A stretch of 64,000 nt of DNA, taken from CAYXVJ01 sp964558445 (GTDB lineage Bacteria > Bacillota > Clostridia > Saccharofermentanales > Fastidiosipilaceae). Shown here in pieces: positions 9,059 to 18,269 of the stretch (the first letter of the stretch is position 1; each line of letters begins with the position of its first letter). The notes beneath the pieces were generated by a model. That model had not been told where the DNA came from. It did no database searches and worked only from the letters and a program-made list of their open reading frames with translations. The DNA lies in contig CAZLEA010000002.1 in assembly GCA_964558445.1 (NCBI GenBank), positions 1-64,000 on the forward strand, read 5' to 3'. The position numbers and the translations under genes were made by a program.

Positions 9059-9921
9059 CATAGGTCCTCCCGGTAACGAAGTCTCAGCCCACTGCCGAGG
9101 AAGTAGGCCCCCAGCACCGTCTGCACGATCAAGAGACCCGGGAACAGAGCGTACCATGGCGCCGCGAACAGGTAGGCCTGAGCCTCATAGAGCATGCGTC
9201 CCCAGCTCGGCTCCGTCGGCGGAATACCAAGCCCGAGGAAGCTGAGACTGGTCTCCGTCAAGATCGCGTTCGCAAACCCGATCGTCATCGCAGACACCAT
9301 TTGACCCACGGTCGACGGCAGAATATGACGCCACATGATATAGAGCGGCCTCGCTCCCATGATGCGCAAACGTTTGACGTAATCCCTGTTCGACGCCTGT
9401 TGGAAGGCGCTTCTCACAACACGGGCAAAGGACGGCACAAACAACACCCCCATCGCCAGAATCAGCTGGGGCACGCCGCCACCGAGCACCGCTACGAAGA
9501 GCAGGGCCAAGAGCATCGAGGGGAAGGCCATCAGAGAATCGTTTAGCCGCATCAAGAGCCAATCGATTAGCCCCCCGAAGTAGCCGGCCAAACCGCCGAT
9601 CACGAGCCCACCAAGCGAGCCGATCAAGATAGTGCCAAGTGCGATGACAAGGCTCGTCCCGCCAGCCCGAAACGCTCTGGTGAAGAGATCTCGTCCGTAA
9701 TTATCCGTGCCGAACCAATGCCGAAGAGAGGGCGCGAGGAAGCGAGCATCCGCATCCAAGGCGGACGGATCGTACGGCGAGAAGAAGAGGCTGCCCAGAT
9801 AAGAGAGCAGCACCAAGCCGAGGAGCAAGACACCGAGGAATTCCTGCCACGAGTGGAAGATACCAAGATAACGCTTCTTGTATATCGGCGAGGCGCCGAG
9901 CACCAACAAGTCATGTTCCAT
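9058..9921 (-). CDS. ABC transporter permease, DppC/OppC type
   Basis: Inner-membrane permease subunit of the peptide-type importer. The 287-residue protein has a cytoplasmic N-terminus, the OppC_N-like segment with FGTDNYGRDLFTR, five to six hydrophobic segments, and the EAA loop region (IMGARPLYIMWRHILPS) that contacts the ATPase. Its start overlaps the upstream permease stop by one base (TAATG) and its stop overlaps the ATPase start (ATGA), so translation of the three genes is coupled. Confidence 0.92.
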   Translation of the reverse strand: MEHDLLVLGASPIYKKRYLGIFHSWQEFLGVLLLGLVLLSYLGSLFFSPYDPSALDADARFLAPSLRHWFGTDNYGRDLFTRAFRAGGTSLVIALGTILIGSLGGLVIGGLAGYFGGLIDWLLMRLNDSLMAFPSMLLALLFVAVLGGGVPQLILAMGVLFVPSFARVVRSAFQQASNRDYVKRLRIMGARPLYIMWRHILPSTVGQMVSAMTIGFANAILTETSLSFLGLGIPPTEPSWGRMLYEAQAYLFAAPWYALFPGLLIVQTVLGAYFLGSGLRLRYREDL

Positions 9922-10910
9922 TAGCGTCCTCCCTTCTCGTTTGACCGCCGAAGCCTCGGATCGATCGCCTGATTCAAGAGATCGACCACGAAGCCGACCA
10001 GTACGACCAGAGACGCCACCAACAAGATGATGCCTTGTGTCAGCGGGAAGTCTCTTGCTTCGATGGCGGTGATCAAGAGGCGCCCTAGACCTGGCAAGTT
10101 ATAGACTTGTTCGATGACAATCGCACCGGCAAAGAGTTCGGCTAGCACAATTCCCATCGTCGTCACGAGCGGCACGAGCGCGTTTCGCAGCAGGTGCACC
10201 GAGTAGAGGCGAAATGCGGATACGCCCTTCCCCTTAGCTGTTCGCACATAATCCATGCTCCGCTGTTCGATGAGCGCCTGGCGGAGGAATTGTACGACCC
10301 AGGCGATACGGGGAATCGCAACGGCAACCGCGGGGAGAAACAGGCTTCGAATCGAGAGCCACAAGCCTCTCTCGGGCTCGATATAGAGCACGCCGCCGAA
10401 ATTATGGAAGACGAGGCCGAGCAGGAGTGTCAATAAGATGGCTACGAAGAACGACGGGATCGCAAGCCCCGTCTGCGTCACGACATTAATCAGCGTGTCG
10501 AGTGCACCGCCAGGCTTCTTCGCCGACAAGACGGCGAGCGGAATCCCGACTAAGAGGACCAATACCAAGGCTTCCATGGCCAGCATCAAGCTGAGCGTGA
10601 AGCGAGAGCCAAGCAAGTCCGTAACCGGGAGCGAGAATCGCATGGATGTCCCCAGATCGCCGCGAAACAAGCCGCCTACATAAGTTGCGATCTGCTGAGG
10701 CCAGGGCTGCTCGAGTCCGAGCGTCTGCCTGAGGGCCATGACCTCTGCCTCACTCGCATTGGTCCCGAGCATAATACGAGCCGGATCGCCCGGCACCACA
10801 TAGAACACAAGATTCGTTATCACTAGAATAAACAAGAGCGTAACGAAGACGGCCAGCAGCCGCCAGCCGACAAACGATATGACTTGCTTACTCTTCTTCC
10901 CTAATCCCAA
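9921..10910 (-). CDS. ABC transporter permease, DppB/OppB type
   Basis: Partner membrane subunit (329 residues) of the peptide-type importer. It shows the expected features: N-terminal transmembrane helix, VVPGDPARIMLG after it, long periplasmic segment, and the coupling loop YVRTAKGKGVSAFRLYSVHLLRNALVP near residue 220. The gene begins 56 nt after the binding-protein gene, with a hairpin in between that could reduce read-through and keep permease levels below binding-protein levels. Confidence 0.92.
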   Translation of the reverse strand: MGLGKKSKQVISFVGWRLLAVFVTLLFILVITNLVFYVVPGDPARIMLGTNASEAEVMALRQTLGLEQPWPQQIATYVGGLFRGDLGTSMRFSLPVTDLLGSRFTLSLMLAMEALVLVLLVGIPLAVLSAKKPGGALDTLINVVTQTGLAIPSFFVAILLTLLLGLVFHNFGGVLYIEPERGLWLSIRSLFLPAVAVAIPRIAWVVQFLRQALIEQRSMDYVRTAKGKGVSAFRLYSVHLLRNALVPLVTTMGIVLAELFAGAIVIEQVYNLPGLGRLLITAIEARDFPLTQGIILLVASLVVLVGFVVDLLNQAIDPRLRRSNEKGGR

Positions 10911-10933
10911 CCGTCATCTCCTCTAAGCTAATC

Positions 10934-10957
10934 AAAAGGCGGGCCCAATACCCGCCT
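10934..10957 (-). terminator. Hairpin between the binding protein and permease genes
   Basis: Stem AGGCGGG/CCCGCCT with a 7-nt loop followed by TTTTGATT on the minus strand. The U-tract is short, so this looks like a partial terminator or mRNA-stabilising hairpin inside the operon. Confidence 0.55.
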
Positions 10958-10966
10958 CGATCGATC

Positions 10967-12499
10967 TCAATCCATGAACCGTATCGGCGCCATGTCCTGT
11001 ACATACTGTGGATATATTGTATACCCTTCCAGCTCTTTTTTCACGGCTGTGATCGTAGCCGGATCCTGTAAGAAGACAGAGGCCGATTCTTCATAGAGAA
11101 TTCGTTGTAATTCGTGGTAAGCAGATACACGGTCTTGGTGCTCGAGGCTTGCCTCCATCTCCTGCCAGACCCGGTCGTAGTCAGCGGACTTGAAGTTGAT
11201 GAAGTTACTCTGATCGTCCGAGCGATAACGGTGTAAGACGTCCGACGGCGTATAGACGGAGGTCAGTGCGATGATGGTCGTCTGATAGTCTCGGCCGGTG
11301 TAGACGCGTTCTAGCCAAGTACCCCAGTCAACCGGCTCCAGCTTGGCTCGGATACCGACCTCGGCTAGTTGATTGACGATGACCTCGCCCGTCTGGACGT
11401 GGACCACGTAGTTCGACGGTACCGTTATCGTAAGCTCGAAACCATCTTGGTAGCCGGCTTCCGCTAGCAGTTCCCTGGCTCGTACCTGATCGCCCTTGGC
11501 GGAAGCTTCGAGCTTATCGTTATAGTATTCGCCCATAGCAGGTGACATACCCGAGTGGATCGGCTCGCCATAACCGAACATGACGAAGTCGATGATCGCA
11601 TCCTTGTCGATCGCAAGATTCAGCGCTTCACGCACCAAGACGTTATCGAGCGGTGCGACCGCATTATTCAGTGCCCAGAGCTGTACCATGTTGCTCTCTG
11701 CCTGATAGAGGTTGAAACGACCGGAGAGCTGCTCGCCCTTGTCCGCCGTCAAATACGGGAAGATATCGATTCTACCGGCTTCGAGATCTACGAAGGCGGC
11801 ATCGGCAGACGGTAGGATACGGAATTCGACCTCATCGATATGCGGTACGCCGTCTTGCCAATAGTTATCGTTTGCCACGAGGAGCACGCGCTGCTGCGGC
11901 TGATAGGAATCAAATTTGAAGGGACCCGTGCCTACCGGTTTCGTCGCCAGATCCTCGTAGGTCTCCGGCACAATCGCGTTCGTGAAGAAGCCGACGAGAT
12001 CCGGATCCGCTTGCTTCAAGGCTACCGTGATCGTCTGGCCGTCTGCCGTGACATCCCTGATGATCGAGAACGGCTCGATATAGGCCGTACCGTCAATCAG
12101 ACCGGCCCCGCGCTTGATCGAGTAGATGACGTCTGAGGGCTTGACCTCGTCGCCATTGTGGAACAAGACACCCTCACGAAGCACGAAGCTATACGACAAA
12201 CCATCGTCTGCCATCTCATAGGAGCTGGCCAGAAGCGACGTAAACGAGCCGTCCGGCTCCAGGCGAAGCAATCCCTCGTACACGTTGTAGAAGATCTCCT
12301 TGGTGCCTGCTGCTTCCGCCAGATACGGATCGAGGAAGTCCGGTTCCTGGGTCACGCCGACAACCACGCGGCCGCCCTCCCCCGGCAACTCCTCTTGCTT
12401 CGGTGTACAAGACACCAAGGCGATCAAGAAGAAGAGCGTGCCGAGGCACGCCGCAAGCCATCTCTTGTTGAGTTTGTGCCGAGCGAATGGTCGGCTCAT
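10967..12499 (-). CDS. Peptide/solute-binding lipoprotein, SBP family 5
   Basis: Extracellular receptor of the ABC importer, tethered by lipid at Cys31 (lipobox ALVSC after a basic and hydrophobic N-terminus). At 510 residues it fits DppA/OppA-type proteins, with GRVVVGVTQEPDFLDPYLAEA at the N-terminus and the family motif region LLRLEPDGSFTSLLASSYEMADDGLSYSFVLREGVLFHNGDEV. The start at 12499 has AGAAGG 7 nt upstream; an ATG at 12520 is less well placed. First gene of the operon binding protein - permease - permease - ATPase - possibly glycosyltransferase. Ligand not predictable. Confidence 0.92.
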   Translation of the reverse strand: MSRPFARHKLNKRWLAACLGTLFFLIALVSCTPKQEELPGEGGRVVVGVTQEPDFLDPYLAEAAGTKEIFYNVYEGLLRLEPDGSFTSLLASSYEMADDGLSYSFVLREGVLFHNGDEVKPSDVIYSIKRGAGLIDGTAYIEPFSIIRDVTADGQTITVALKQADPDLVGFFTNAIVPETYEDLATKPVGTGPFKFDSYQPQQRVLLVANDNYWQDGVPHIDEVEFRILPSADAAFVDLEAGRIDIFPYLTADKGEQLSGRFNLYQAESNMVQLWALNNAVAPLDNVLVREALNLAIDKDAIIDFVMFGYGEPIHSGMSPAMGEYYNDKLEASAKGDQVRARELLAEAGYQDGFELTITVPSNYVVHVQTGEVIVNQLAEVGIRAKLEPVDWGTWLERVYTGRDYQTTIIALTSVYTPSDVLHRYRSDDQSNFINFKSADYDRVWQEMEASLEHQDRVSAYHELQRILYEESASVFLQDPATITAVKKELEGYTIYPQYVQDMAPIRFMD

Positions 12500-12556
12500 A
12501 TAATTCCTTCTATCTCTCATGACCTTATCTCCGATTCATCATCTTCTGTAAATCTG

Positions 12557-12584
12557 ATTACAAGATAGCATGCAGACCCGTTAA
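12557..12584 (-). promoter_or_regulatory. Candidate promoter of the ABC importer operon
   Basis: Minus strand: TTAACG (12579-12584), 16-nt spacer, TGTAAT (12557-12562), about 60 nt before the binding-protein start. Confidence 0.4.
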
Positions 12585-12636
12585 CGCCTGTAACACCGCA
12601 CAGAGCACGGTTTGGAGCTTGTTGTAGGTAGAGATC

Positions 12637-12663
12637 AAAAAAGCTCCCGACGAATCGGGAGCC
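12637..12663 (-). terminator. Intrinsic terminator after gap
   Basis: Minus strand GGCTCCCGA-TTCG-TCGGGAGC stem followed by TTTTTT, 30 nt after the gap stop codon. Confidence 0.9.
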
Positions 12664-12692
12664 TTCTTAATTACTCTGAGAGGTAGACAAGC

Positions 12693-13763
12693 TTAGTTGC
12701 CGTCCTTCTCCTTGACGAACTTCAGTAGATCGATGATGGCGTTGGAATAACCCCACTCGTTGTCATACCAGGAAACGACCTTGAAGAAGCGCTTCTCACC
12801 GGGCAGGTTGTTCTGCAAGGTGGCCAGAGAGTCGTAGATCGACGTGTGGCTATCGTGGACGATATCCTGCGAAACGATCTCTTCGTTGGCATACTTCAGA
12901 CGGCCCTTGAGGTAGGTCTCGCTCGCCTTCTTCAGAAGGGAGTCGATCTCTTCGATCGAGGTGTCGCGCTCTGCGCGGAAGGTCAGGTCAACAGCCGAAC
13001 CGGTTGCGACAGGTACGCGGAAGGACATGCCGGTCAGCTTACCCTTGGTAACGGGCAGGACCTCACCGACAGCCTTGGCTGCACCGGTGGTCGACGGGAT
13101 GATATTGATAGCTGCTGCGCGGCCGCCTCTCCAATCCTTCTTGGAAGGACCGTCAACGGTCTTCTGAGTAGCGGTGTAAGCATGGATCGTGGTCATGAGA
13201 CCGGTCTCGATGCCAACGCCTTCCTTCAGGAGAACGTGTACGAGGGGTGCCAAACAGTTGGTTGTGCAAGATGCGTTGGAGATGACGTTGTCGTTTGCGG
13301 GGTCATACTCGTTCTCGTTGACGCCCATGACAAATGTCTTGACGCCACCCTTACCGGGAGCGGAGATGAGAACCTTCTTGGCACCGGCGGCGAGGTGACC
13401 CTCAGCGGCGTCCAAGCTGGTGAAGAGACCGGTCGACTCGATAACGTAGTCAACACCGAGCTCCTTCCAAGGCAGCTGATCAGGTGTTCTGGCAGCAGCG
13501 ACACACTTGGTCTCGTTGCCATCGACGACGATGACGTCGTCTGCGTCCAACTCAGGCGAGCTCTTCTTGGAGCTGACATCCTTCGTGAAACGACCCTGGG
13601 TGGAGTCATACTTCAGCTGATAAGCGAAGTACTCTGCATCTGTCGAAACGTCCGTGACGGCGACGACATCGATTTCCTTACCAAGTAGACCCTGCTCAGC
13701 GATCGCTCTGTAAACGAGTCTGCCAATGCGGCCAAATCCATTGATACCGACTTTGATTGCCAT
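12693..13763 (-). CDS. gap: Glyceraldehyde-3-phosphate dehydrogenase
   Basis: Glycolytic NAD-dependent oxidative phosphorylation of glyceraldehyde 3-phosphate. The Rossmann motif GINGFGRIGR is at residues 6-15, the catalytic cysteine in SNASCTTNC is Cys166 and its histidine partner is near residue 194. The protein is 356 residues, about 20 longer than most bacterial GAPDHs, because of an insert around residues 60-80 (KKSSPELDADDVIVVDGN) and a slightly longer tail. That region resembles the glycosomal-type GAPDH branch seen in kinetoplastids and some bacteria. SD AGGAGG is 6 nt from ATG. Monocistronic, with its own promoter and terminator. Confidence 0.96.
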   Translation of the reverse strand: MAIKVGINGFGRIGRLVYRAIAEQGLLGKEIDVVAVTDVSTDAEYFAYQLKYDSTQGRFTKDVSSKKSSPELDADDVIVVDGNETKCVAAARTPDQLPWKELGVDYVIESTGLFTSLDAAEGHLAAGAKKVLISAPGKGGVKTFVMGVNENEYDPANDNVISNASCTTNCLAPLVHVLLKEGVGIETGLMTTIHAYTATQKTVDGPSKKDWRGGRAAAINIIPSTTGAAKAVGEVLPVTKGKLTGMSFRVPVATGSAVDLTFRAERDTSIEEIDSLLKKASETYLKGRLKYANEEIVSQDIVHDSHTSIYDSLATLQNNLPGEKRFFKVVSWYDNEWGYSNAIIDLLKFVKEKDGN

Positions 13764-13834
13764 ATGTTCCTCCTATTGTCCTCGAGCATCCGAGGCGATT
13801 CAATTCGATTGACGTATCTATAACGTACGTAACA

Positions 13835-13862
13835 ATTATAACAGTTGTTCCGCTCAATTCAA
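13835..13862 (-). promoter_or_regulatory. gap promoter
   Basis: Minus strand: TTGAAT (13857-13862), 16-nt spacer, perfect TATAAT (13835-13840). About 72 nt before the gap start. Confidence 0.7.
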
Positions 13863-13964
13863 GGAAGAACGTCACATTTCTATATCTAGCTCAATAATTC
13901 GATCCAATTAGATCTAATATATATGTTATTGGGTAGAAATGAATCCCAAGAAACCGTCTGCATC

Positions 13965-13993
13965 TTATCAAGCGGGCGATTAGCTGATACACT
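13965..13993 (+). promoter_or_regulatory. Candidate promoter of the isomerase gene
   Basis: Plus strand: TTATCA (13965-13970), 17-nt spacer, TACACT (13988-13993), 40 nt upstream of the start at 14033. Confidence 0.4.
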
Positions 13994-14032
13994 AGAACCA
14001 TAATTGTCCATTTGAGAAAGGCAGGTACTATC

Positions 14033-14872
14033 ATGTACAAATATCCCATTGGCGTTATCGTAGACTCGTTTCGTCTTCCCATCGAGGAAGCCGTGAAGAA
14101 GGCAGCCGAAATCGGTGCCACGGGTCTCCAAGTGTATGCAATCGACGGCGAACTCGCACCGGAGAACATGACGGACGAGAAGATCGCCGCATTCAACAAG
14201 CTCGTTGCGGATAACGGCCTGGAAGTTTCGGCTCTCGTCGGCGACATCGGCGGATTTGCGATCGTCGAGAAGAACGAAGCCAATATCGAGAAGAGCAAGC
14301 GGATCATGGATCTGGCCCTGAAGCTTAACTGTAACGTCGTGACCACGCATATCGGCGTCATCCCCTCGGATCCGACCGATCCCATGTACAAGGTCTATCA
14401 AGACGTCTGTAACGAACTGGGTGCTTACGGTGATGAGATCGGCGCTCACTTTGCTATTGAGACCGGTCCCGAAACCTCCGAGACCCTATTCAACTTCTTG
14501 GAGTCGCTCGACAGCAAGGGTGTCGGCGTCAACTTCGACCCCGCAAACCTGATCATGGTCCTAAACGATGACCCCGTCGCAGGCGTCTACCTCCTGAAGG
14601 ATTATATTTATCATACGCATGCCAAGGACGGCATCCAGATCAAGCCCGTCGACCCACACGCGGTCTACCACGGCGGAACAAACCTCGAGATGGACGACTA
14701 CTTCAAGGAAGTGCCGCTCGGTCAGGGCTCGGTTGATTGGCCAAACTACCTGAAGGCGCTGGAGGACATCGGCTATCGCGGCTTCCTCACCATCGAGCGT
14801 GAGACAGGCGATACGCCGGAAGATGATATCCGCTTGGCGGTTGACTTCCTGAAGGAGATCACGGGTCAGTAA
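14033..14872 (+). CDS. Sugar phosphate isomerase/epimerase, TIM barrel (AP endonuclease 2 superfamily)
   Basis: 279-residue protein of the xylose isomerase-like TIM-barrel family, which includes IolE, IolI and tagatose epimerases. Metal-ligand residues expected in this fold are seen in AIETGPE (Glu), NFDPANLI (Asp/Asn), HTHAKDG (His and Asp) and LTIERE (Glu). The exact sugar cannot be assigned; the IolE/IolI-like sequence around HTHAKDG is suggestive only. ATG 14033 was preferred over a TTG 21 nt earlier because an AGG-containing site (AAAGGCAGG) lies just upstream. It stands alone between gap (divergent) and aspA (convergent), one of only two plus-strand genes here. Confidence 0.82.
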   Translation: MYKYPIGVIVDSFRLPIEEAVKKAAEIGATGLQVYAIDGELAPENMTDEKIAAFNKLVADNGLEVSALVGDIGGFAIVEKNEANIEKSKRIMDLALKLNCNVVTTHIGVIPSDPTDPMYKVYQDVCNELGAYGDEIGAHFAIETGPETSETLFNFLESLDSKGVGVNFDPANLIMVLNDDPVAGVYLLKDYIYHTHAKDGIQIKPVDPHAVYHGGTNLEMDDYFKEVPLGQGSVDWPNYLKALEDIGYRGFLTIERETGDTPEDDIRLAVDFLKEITGQ

Positions 14873-14896
14873 ACCGAATCGAAATCAATACACTGG

Positions 14897-14927
14897 GGGG
14901 CTGTACTACTGGAATGTAGACAGCCCC
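14897..14927 (+). terminator. Hairpin between isomerase and aspA, probable bidirectional terminator
   Basis: GGGGCTGT/ACAGCCCC with an inner CTAC/GTAG stem, followed on the plus strand by TTATCTATAT. It lies between two convergent genes, 24 nt after the isomerase stop and 36 nt from the aspA stop. Confidence 0.65.
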
Positions 14928-14963
14928 TTATCTATATGTATTATAAATCTAATGCTCTAAGAC

Positions 14964-16424
14964 TTAAACCTTCTGCACCGTCTCGCCAGTCTCTTCGACC
15001 TTGCGAATCAAGTGACCAGCCGCGATACCGGGCTCCGTCATGGCCCAGGGATCGAGGATCTCTGCGATATCGGACTCGCTCAGCAGGCCCTCTGCGAGGA
15101 TCAGGTCCGTCAGCGCCTTACCGCTTGCGAGTGCTTCGTTTGCGATGCGAGCCGCCTTCTCGTAGCCGATATGGGGCACGAAGGCCGTGATGACACCGAC
15201 GCTTCTGCGCAGGTCCTTGCGAAGCTTCTCGGCGTTAGCCGTGATGCCGTCGACACAGTGGACGCGCAGTGTGTGTGCCGCGTTACCGAGCATCTCGATG
15301 GACTGATACAGGCTGTAGAAGAGCACGGGCTCAAATGCATTCAGTTCCATCTGGCCGCCCTCTGCCGCCATCGTGACCGTCAGATCGTTACCGATGATGC
15401 GGAAGGCCACTTGGTTCACGACTTCGGGGATAACGGGGTTCACCTTACCCGGCATGATAGACGAGCCGTTCTGGCGGGCCGGCAAGTTGATGTCGCCGAC
15501 CATGGTCTTGGGACCCGAGGACATCAGGCGTAGGTCCGAGCTGATCTTGGACATCGAGACTGCAAGCGTCTTCACCGCTGCGGAGACGAGGACCAGGACG
15601 TCGACGTTCTGCGTCGCATCGATGAGGTCGTCTGCCTGTTCGAAGTGAACACCGCTGAGACGACTGATACGAGGAACAATATGATCGAAGTAGTAGCGAT
15701 CGACGTTGATACCGGTACCGACGGCAGATCCACCCATGTTGATGGATGTCAAGCCGGCTGCGACCATCTCAAGATTCTGCATCCCGCGACGAATCGCTGA
15801 AGCATAGGCGTTGAACTCCTGGCCGAGGCGAATCGGCACGGCGTCCTCGAGCTGTGTACGCGCCATCTTGACGACATCGTCGAATTCCGCGCCCTTAGTG
15901 GCGAAGCTGTGGACCAATAATTCCAGTTCTTCGAGTGTCTTGCGAAGCAAGTAGATTGCTCCGAGCTTACCTGCTGTCGGGTAGACATCGTTTGTCGACT
16001 GACCCATATTGACGTCGTCGTTGGGGCGTACGATGTCGTAAGTGCCGAGCTCGCCATCCAGGATCTCGTTCGCTCGGTTGGCGATAACTTCGTTCGCGTT
16101 CATGTTCGCGGTGGTGCCGGCGCCGCCCTGAATCGGATCGGTGATGAACTGATCCGGCAGCTTACCCTGCAGGATATCATCGCAAGCCTGTGCGATTGCC
16201 GTCGCCTTGTGCTTATGCATCAGGCCCGCTTCGTGATTGACCTGTGCACAGGCCTTCTTGACAATTGCGAGAGCGCGCACCATCTCCGGATGCAGGGCCT
16301 CGCCCGTAATATGGAAATTCTCCTTGCCGCGTAGCGTCTGAACACCGTAGTAGGCATCCTTCGGGACCTGTTTCTCTCCTATGCTATCGCGCTCCAATCG
16401 AAAAAGCTCGTCACTAGACATCAT
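14964..16424 (-). CDS. aspA: Aspartate ammonia-lyase
   Basis: Converts L-aspartate to fumarate and ammonia. The fumarase/aspartase signature GSSIMPGKVNP is present, and the surrounding sequence (VVNQVAFRIIGNDLTVTMAAEGGQMELNAF) is aspartase-like rather than fumarase-like. The predicted 486 residues compare with 478 in E. coli. The start at 16424 is 10 nt after GGGGAG; an upstream ATG at 16463 has no site. The gene follows the acyl-CoA synthetase by 69 nt and may be co-transcribed with it, but no shared pathway is obvious. Fumarate made here could feed anaerobic reduction to succinate (inference). Confidence 0.9.
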   Translation of the reverse strand: MMSSDELFRLERDSIGEKQVPKDAYYGVQTLRGKENFHITGEALHPEMVRALAIVKKACAQVNHEAGLMHKHKATAIAQACDDILQGKLPDQFITDPIQGGAGTTANMNANEVIANRANEILDGELGTYDIVRPNDDVNMGQSTNDVYPTAGKLGAIYLLRKTLEELELLVHSFATKGAEFDDVVKMARTQLEDAVPIRLGQEFNAYASAIRRGMQNLEMVAAGLTSINMGGSAVGTGINVDRYYFDHIVPRISRLSGVHFEQADDLIDATQNVDVLVLVSAAVKTLAVSMSKISSDLRLMSSGPKTMVGDINLPARQNGSSIMPGKVNPVIPEVVNQVAFRIIGNDLTVTMAAEGGQMELNAFEPVLFYSLYQSIEMLGNAAHTLRVHCVDGITANAEKLRKDLRRSVGVITAFVPHIGYEKAARIANEALASGKALTDLILAEGLLSESDIAEILDPWAMTEPGIAAGHLIRKVEETGETVQKV

Positions 16425-16493
16425 GAACCTAACTCTCCCCTTCTTGACTTCACTAACGGGCATGTGTTTTTGCCCACAAGCTTCAGTATAACA

Positions 16494-18179
16494 TCAATCG
16501 CGCTCACCGCGAATTATCTTGCGACGAATCTTACCCGATATGGTCTTGGGAAGTGTGTGTTGGAATTCCACGACACGCGGATACTTATAGGGGGCGGTCT
16601 TCGACTTCACATAGGTCTTAATCTCTTCGGAGAGTTCTGCCGTAGCTTGGTAACCGCTTGCCAGCACGATCGTGGCCTTGATCAGTTGACCGCGAATCAG
16701 GTCTGGTTCACCCGTCACGGCACACTCGAGAACTGCAGGATGCGTCATCAAGACGTTCTCGACCTCGAACGGGCTGATCTTGTACCCTGAGCTCTTGATC
16801 ATATCATCGCTGCGGCCGACGTAGCTGACGTAGCCGTCCGTATCCATCACCGCAAGGTCATGGGTGTGGTAGACATTGTCGTGCCAGGACTGAAGCGTCA
16901 AGTCCTCATCACCGTAGTAGCCGCGAAACATGCCGACGTTTCTCGTATCGTCGAAGCCGCCGACGGTGCGCAGGCAGATCTCGCCGACCTCACCTGTCTG
17001 GCAGACTTCGCCCTCGTCGTTTAGCAGCACGACATCATAGATCGGATTGGGCCTGCCCATCTTACCGGACTTGGCCTCCATCCAATAGTAGGTCGTGATT
17101 GTACATGTAGTCTCCGTCTGACCGAAGCCCTCGCGGATCTGCAGACCGGTCGCCTGCTCCCAGCGATCGAAGACCTCGGGGTTTAGCGCCTCGCCGGCCA
17201 CCGTGCAGTGCTGGAGAGCCGTGAGATCGTAGTCTTCCAATTGCTCATGGATCAAGAAGCGGTAGATCGTAGGCGGCGCACAGAAGGTCGTCACTCGGTC
17301 GGTAGAGATTCGCTCCAGCATCTTCTTGGGATCGAAGCGGTCGAAGTCATAGACGTAGATGCCGGCCTCCATCAGCCACTGACCGTAGATCTTGCCCCAC
17401 ATCGCCTTGGCCCAGCCGGTCTCCGAGATCGTCAGATGAAGTCCGTCCGGGTCCACGTTCTGCCAATACTTGGCGGTTATGATGTGTGCGAGCGGATAAG
17501 AGAAGTCGTGTGCGACCATCTTCGCAAGTCCCGTCGTCCCCGAGGTGAAGTAGACCAACATGCAGTCGTTGATCTTAGGCAATTCTTCGCTGCTAAGCGG
17601 GGCCCAGGCCTGTGCCTCCCGAAGTCCCAAATCGAAGTCCAGCCAGCCGGGCCTACTACCATGTACGGCAATCTTGTGCTCGAGCTTACCGTAGGACTTC
17701 GCCGCCTTCTCGATCTCGGGGGCAACACCGTCCTCCATCGTCGAGATAATCGCCTTGATCCCCGCCTTCTCGAAGCGATACTCAAGATCGTAGGCCTTGA
17801 GCTGGCTCGTCCCGGGCACGGCGACCGCACCGATCTTGTGGAGACCCAGAATTGCAAACCAGAACTGATAGTGACGCTTCAGGATCAGCATGACCATGTC
17901 GCCCTTGCGAATACCAAGCGAGCGGAAATAGGAAGCTGCTTGATCGCTGTAGCGGCTGAAGTCGCCGAAACTGAAGCTACGCTCCTCCCCCGCTTCGTTG
18001 CACCAGTGCATGGCACGGCGCTCGGGCTCGTGTTCTGCGATCTTGTCGATGCAATCGTAGGCGAAGTTGAACTGCTCGGGGACTTCGATCCCGAAATCGA
18101 TGATCTCCCCTGCTTCGTTCTTCTTCTCGCGGAGGTATAAGTTGTTGATGTTTAACATGGACGTACGCTTTCTGGCCAT
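16494..18179 (-). CDS. AMP-forming acyl-CoA synthetase (medium-chain / aryl type)
   Basis: ANL-superfamily enzyme that activates a carboxylic acid to its acyl-CoA through an acyl-AMP. Motifs in order: YFTSGTTGLAK (P-loop), TVAGEALNPEV, GFGQTETT, VGRSDDMIKSSGYKISPFEVE and the C-terminal catalytic-lysine motif KTISGKIRRK. At 561 residues it is typical. Overall it resembles the medium-chain/benzoate-CoA ligase branch more than acetyl-CoA synthetase, but the acid is unknown. The start is uncertain: neither ATG 18179 nor ATG 18158 has a good SD. A promoter with an overlapping inverted repeat lies upstream. Confidence 0.85.
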   Translation of the reverse strand: MARKRTSMLNINNLYLREKKNEAGEIIDFGIEVPEQFNFAYDCIDKIAEHEPERRAMHWCNEAGEERSFSFGDFSRYSDQAASYFRSLGIRKGDMVMLILKRHYQFWFAILGLHKIGAVAVPGTSQLKAYDLEYRFEKAGIKAIISTMEDGVAPEIEKAAKSYGKLEHKIAVHGSRPGWLDFDLGLREAQAWAPLSSEELPKINDCMLVYFTSGTTGLAKMVAHDFSYPLAHIITAKYWQNVDPDGLHLTISETGWAKAMWGKIYGQWLMEAGIYVYDFDRFDPKKMLERISTDRVTTFCAPPTIYRFLIHEQLEDYDLTALQHCTVAGEALNPEVFDRWEQATGLQIREGFGQTETTCTITTYYWMEAKSGKMGRPNPIYDVVLLNDEGEVCQTGEVGEICLRTVGGFDDTRNVGMFRGYYGDEDLTLQSWHDNVYHTHDLAVMDTDGYVSYVGRSDDMIKSSGYKISPFEVENVLMTHPAVLECAVTGEPDLIRGQLIKATIVLASGYQATAELSEEIKTYVKSKTAPYKYPRVVEFQHTLPKTISGKIRRKIIRGERD

Positions 18180-18240
18180 CTTGGCTCTAGGTTCTCAGAA
18201 TATAGTTTGAGTGTCGAAATATTTGATGTTCAATCATTCG

Positions 18241-18269
18241 ATTATGGCACATAGAAGATCATCCTGCAA
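18241..18269 (-). promoter_or_regulatory. Promoter of the acyl-CoA synthetase gene
   Basis: Minus strand: TTGCAG (18264-18269), 17-nt spacer, CATAAT (18241-18246), about 60 nt before the start. The -35 hexamer lies within one arm of the inverted repeat at 18261-18297. Confidence 0.5.

Noticed and set aside
12846..13688. 280-codon plus-strand frame opposite gap
   Set aside because: Antisense of a highly conserved gene with strong codon bias, which often leaves the reverse frame open.
13886..14449. Minus-strand frames in and beside the isomerase gene
   Set aside because: They overlap the plus-strand TIM-barrel gene and the gap promoter region; no domain or SD supports them.
17208..18140. 310-codon plus-strand frame opposite the acyl-CoA synthetase
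   Set aside because: Shadow of a conserved ANL enzyme; no independent evidence.
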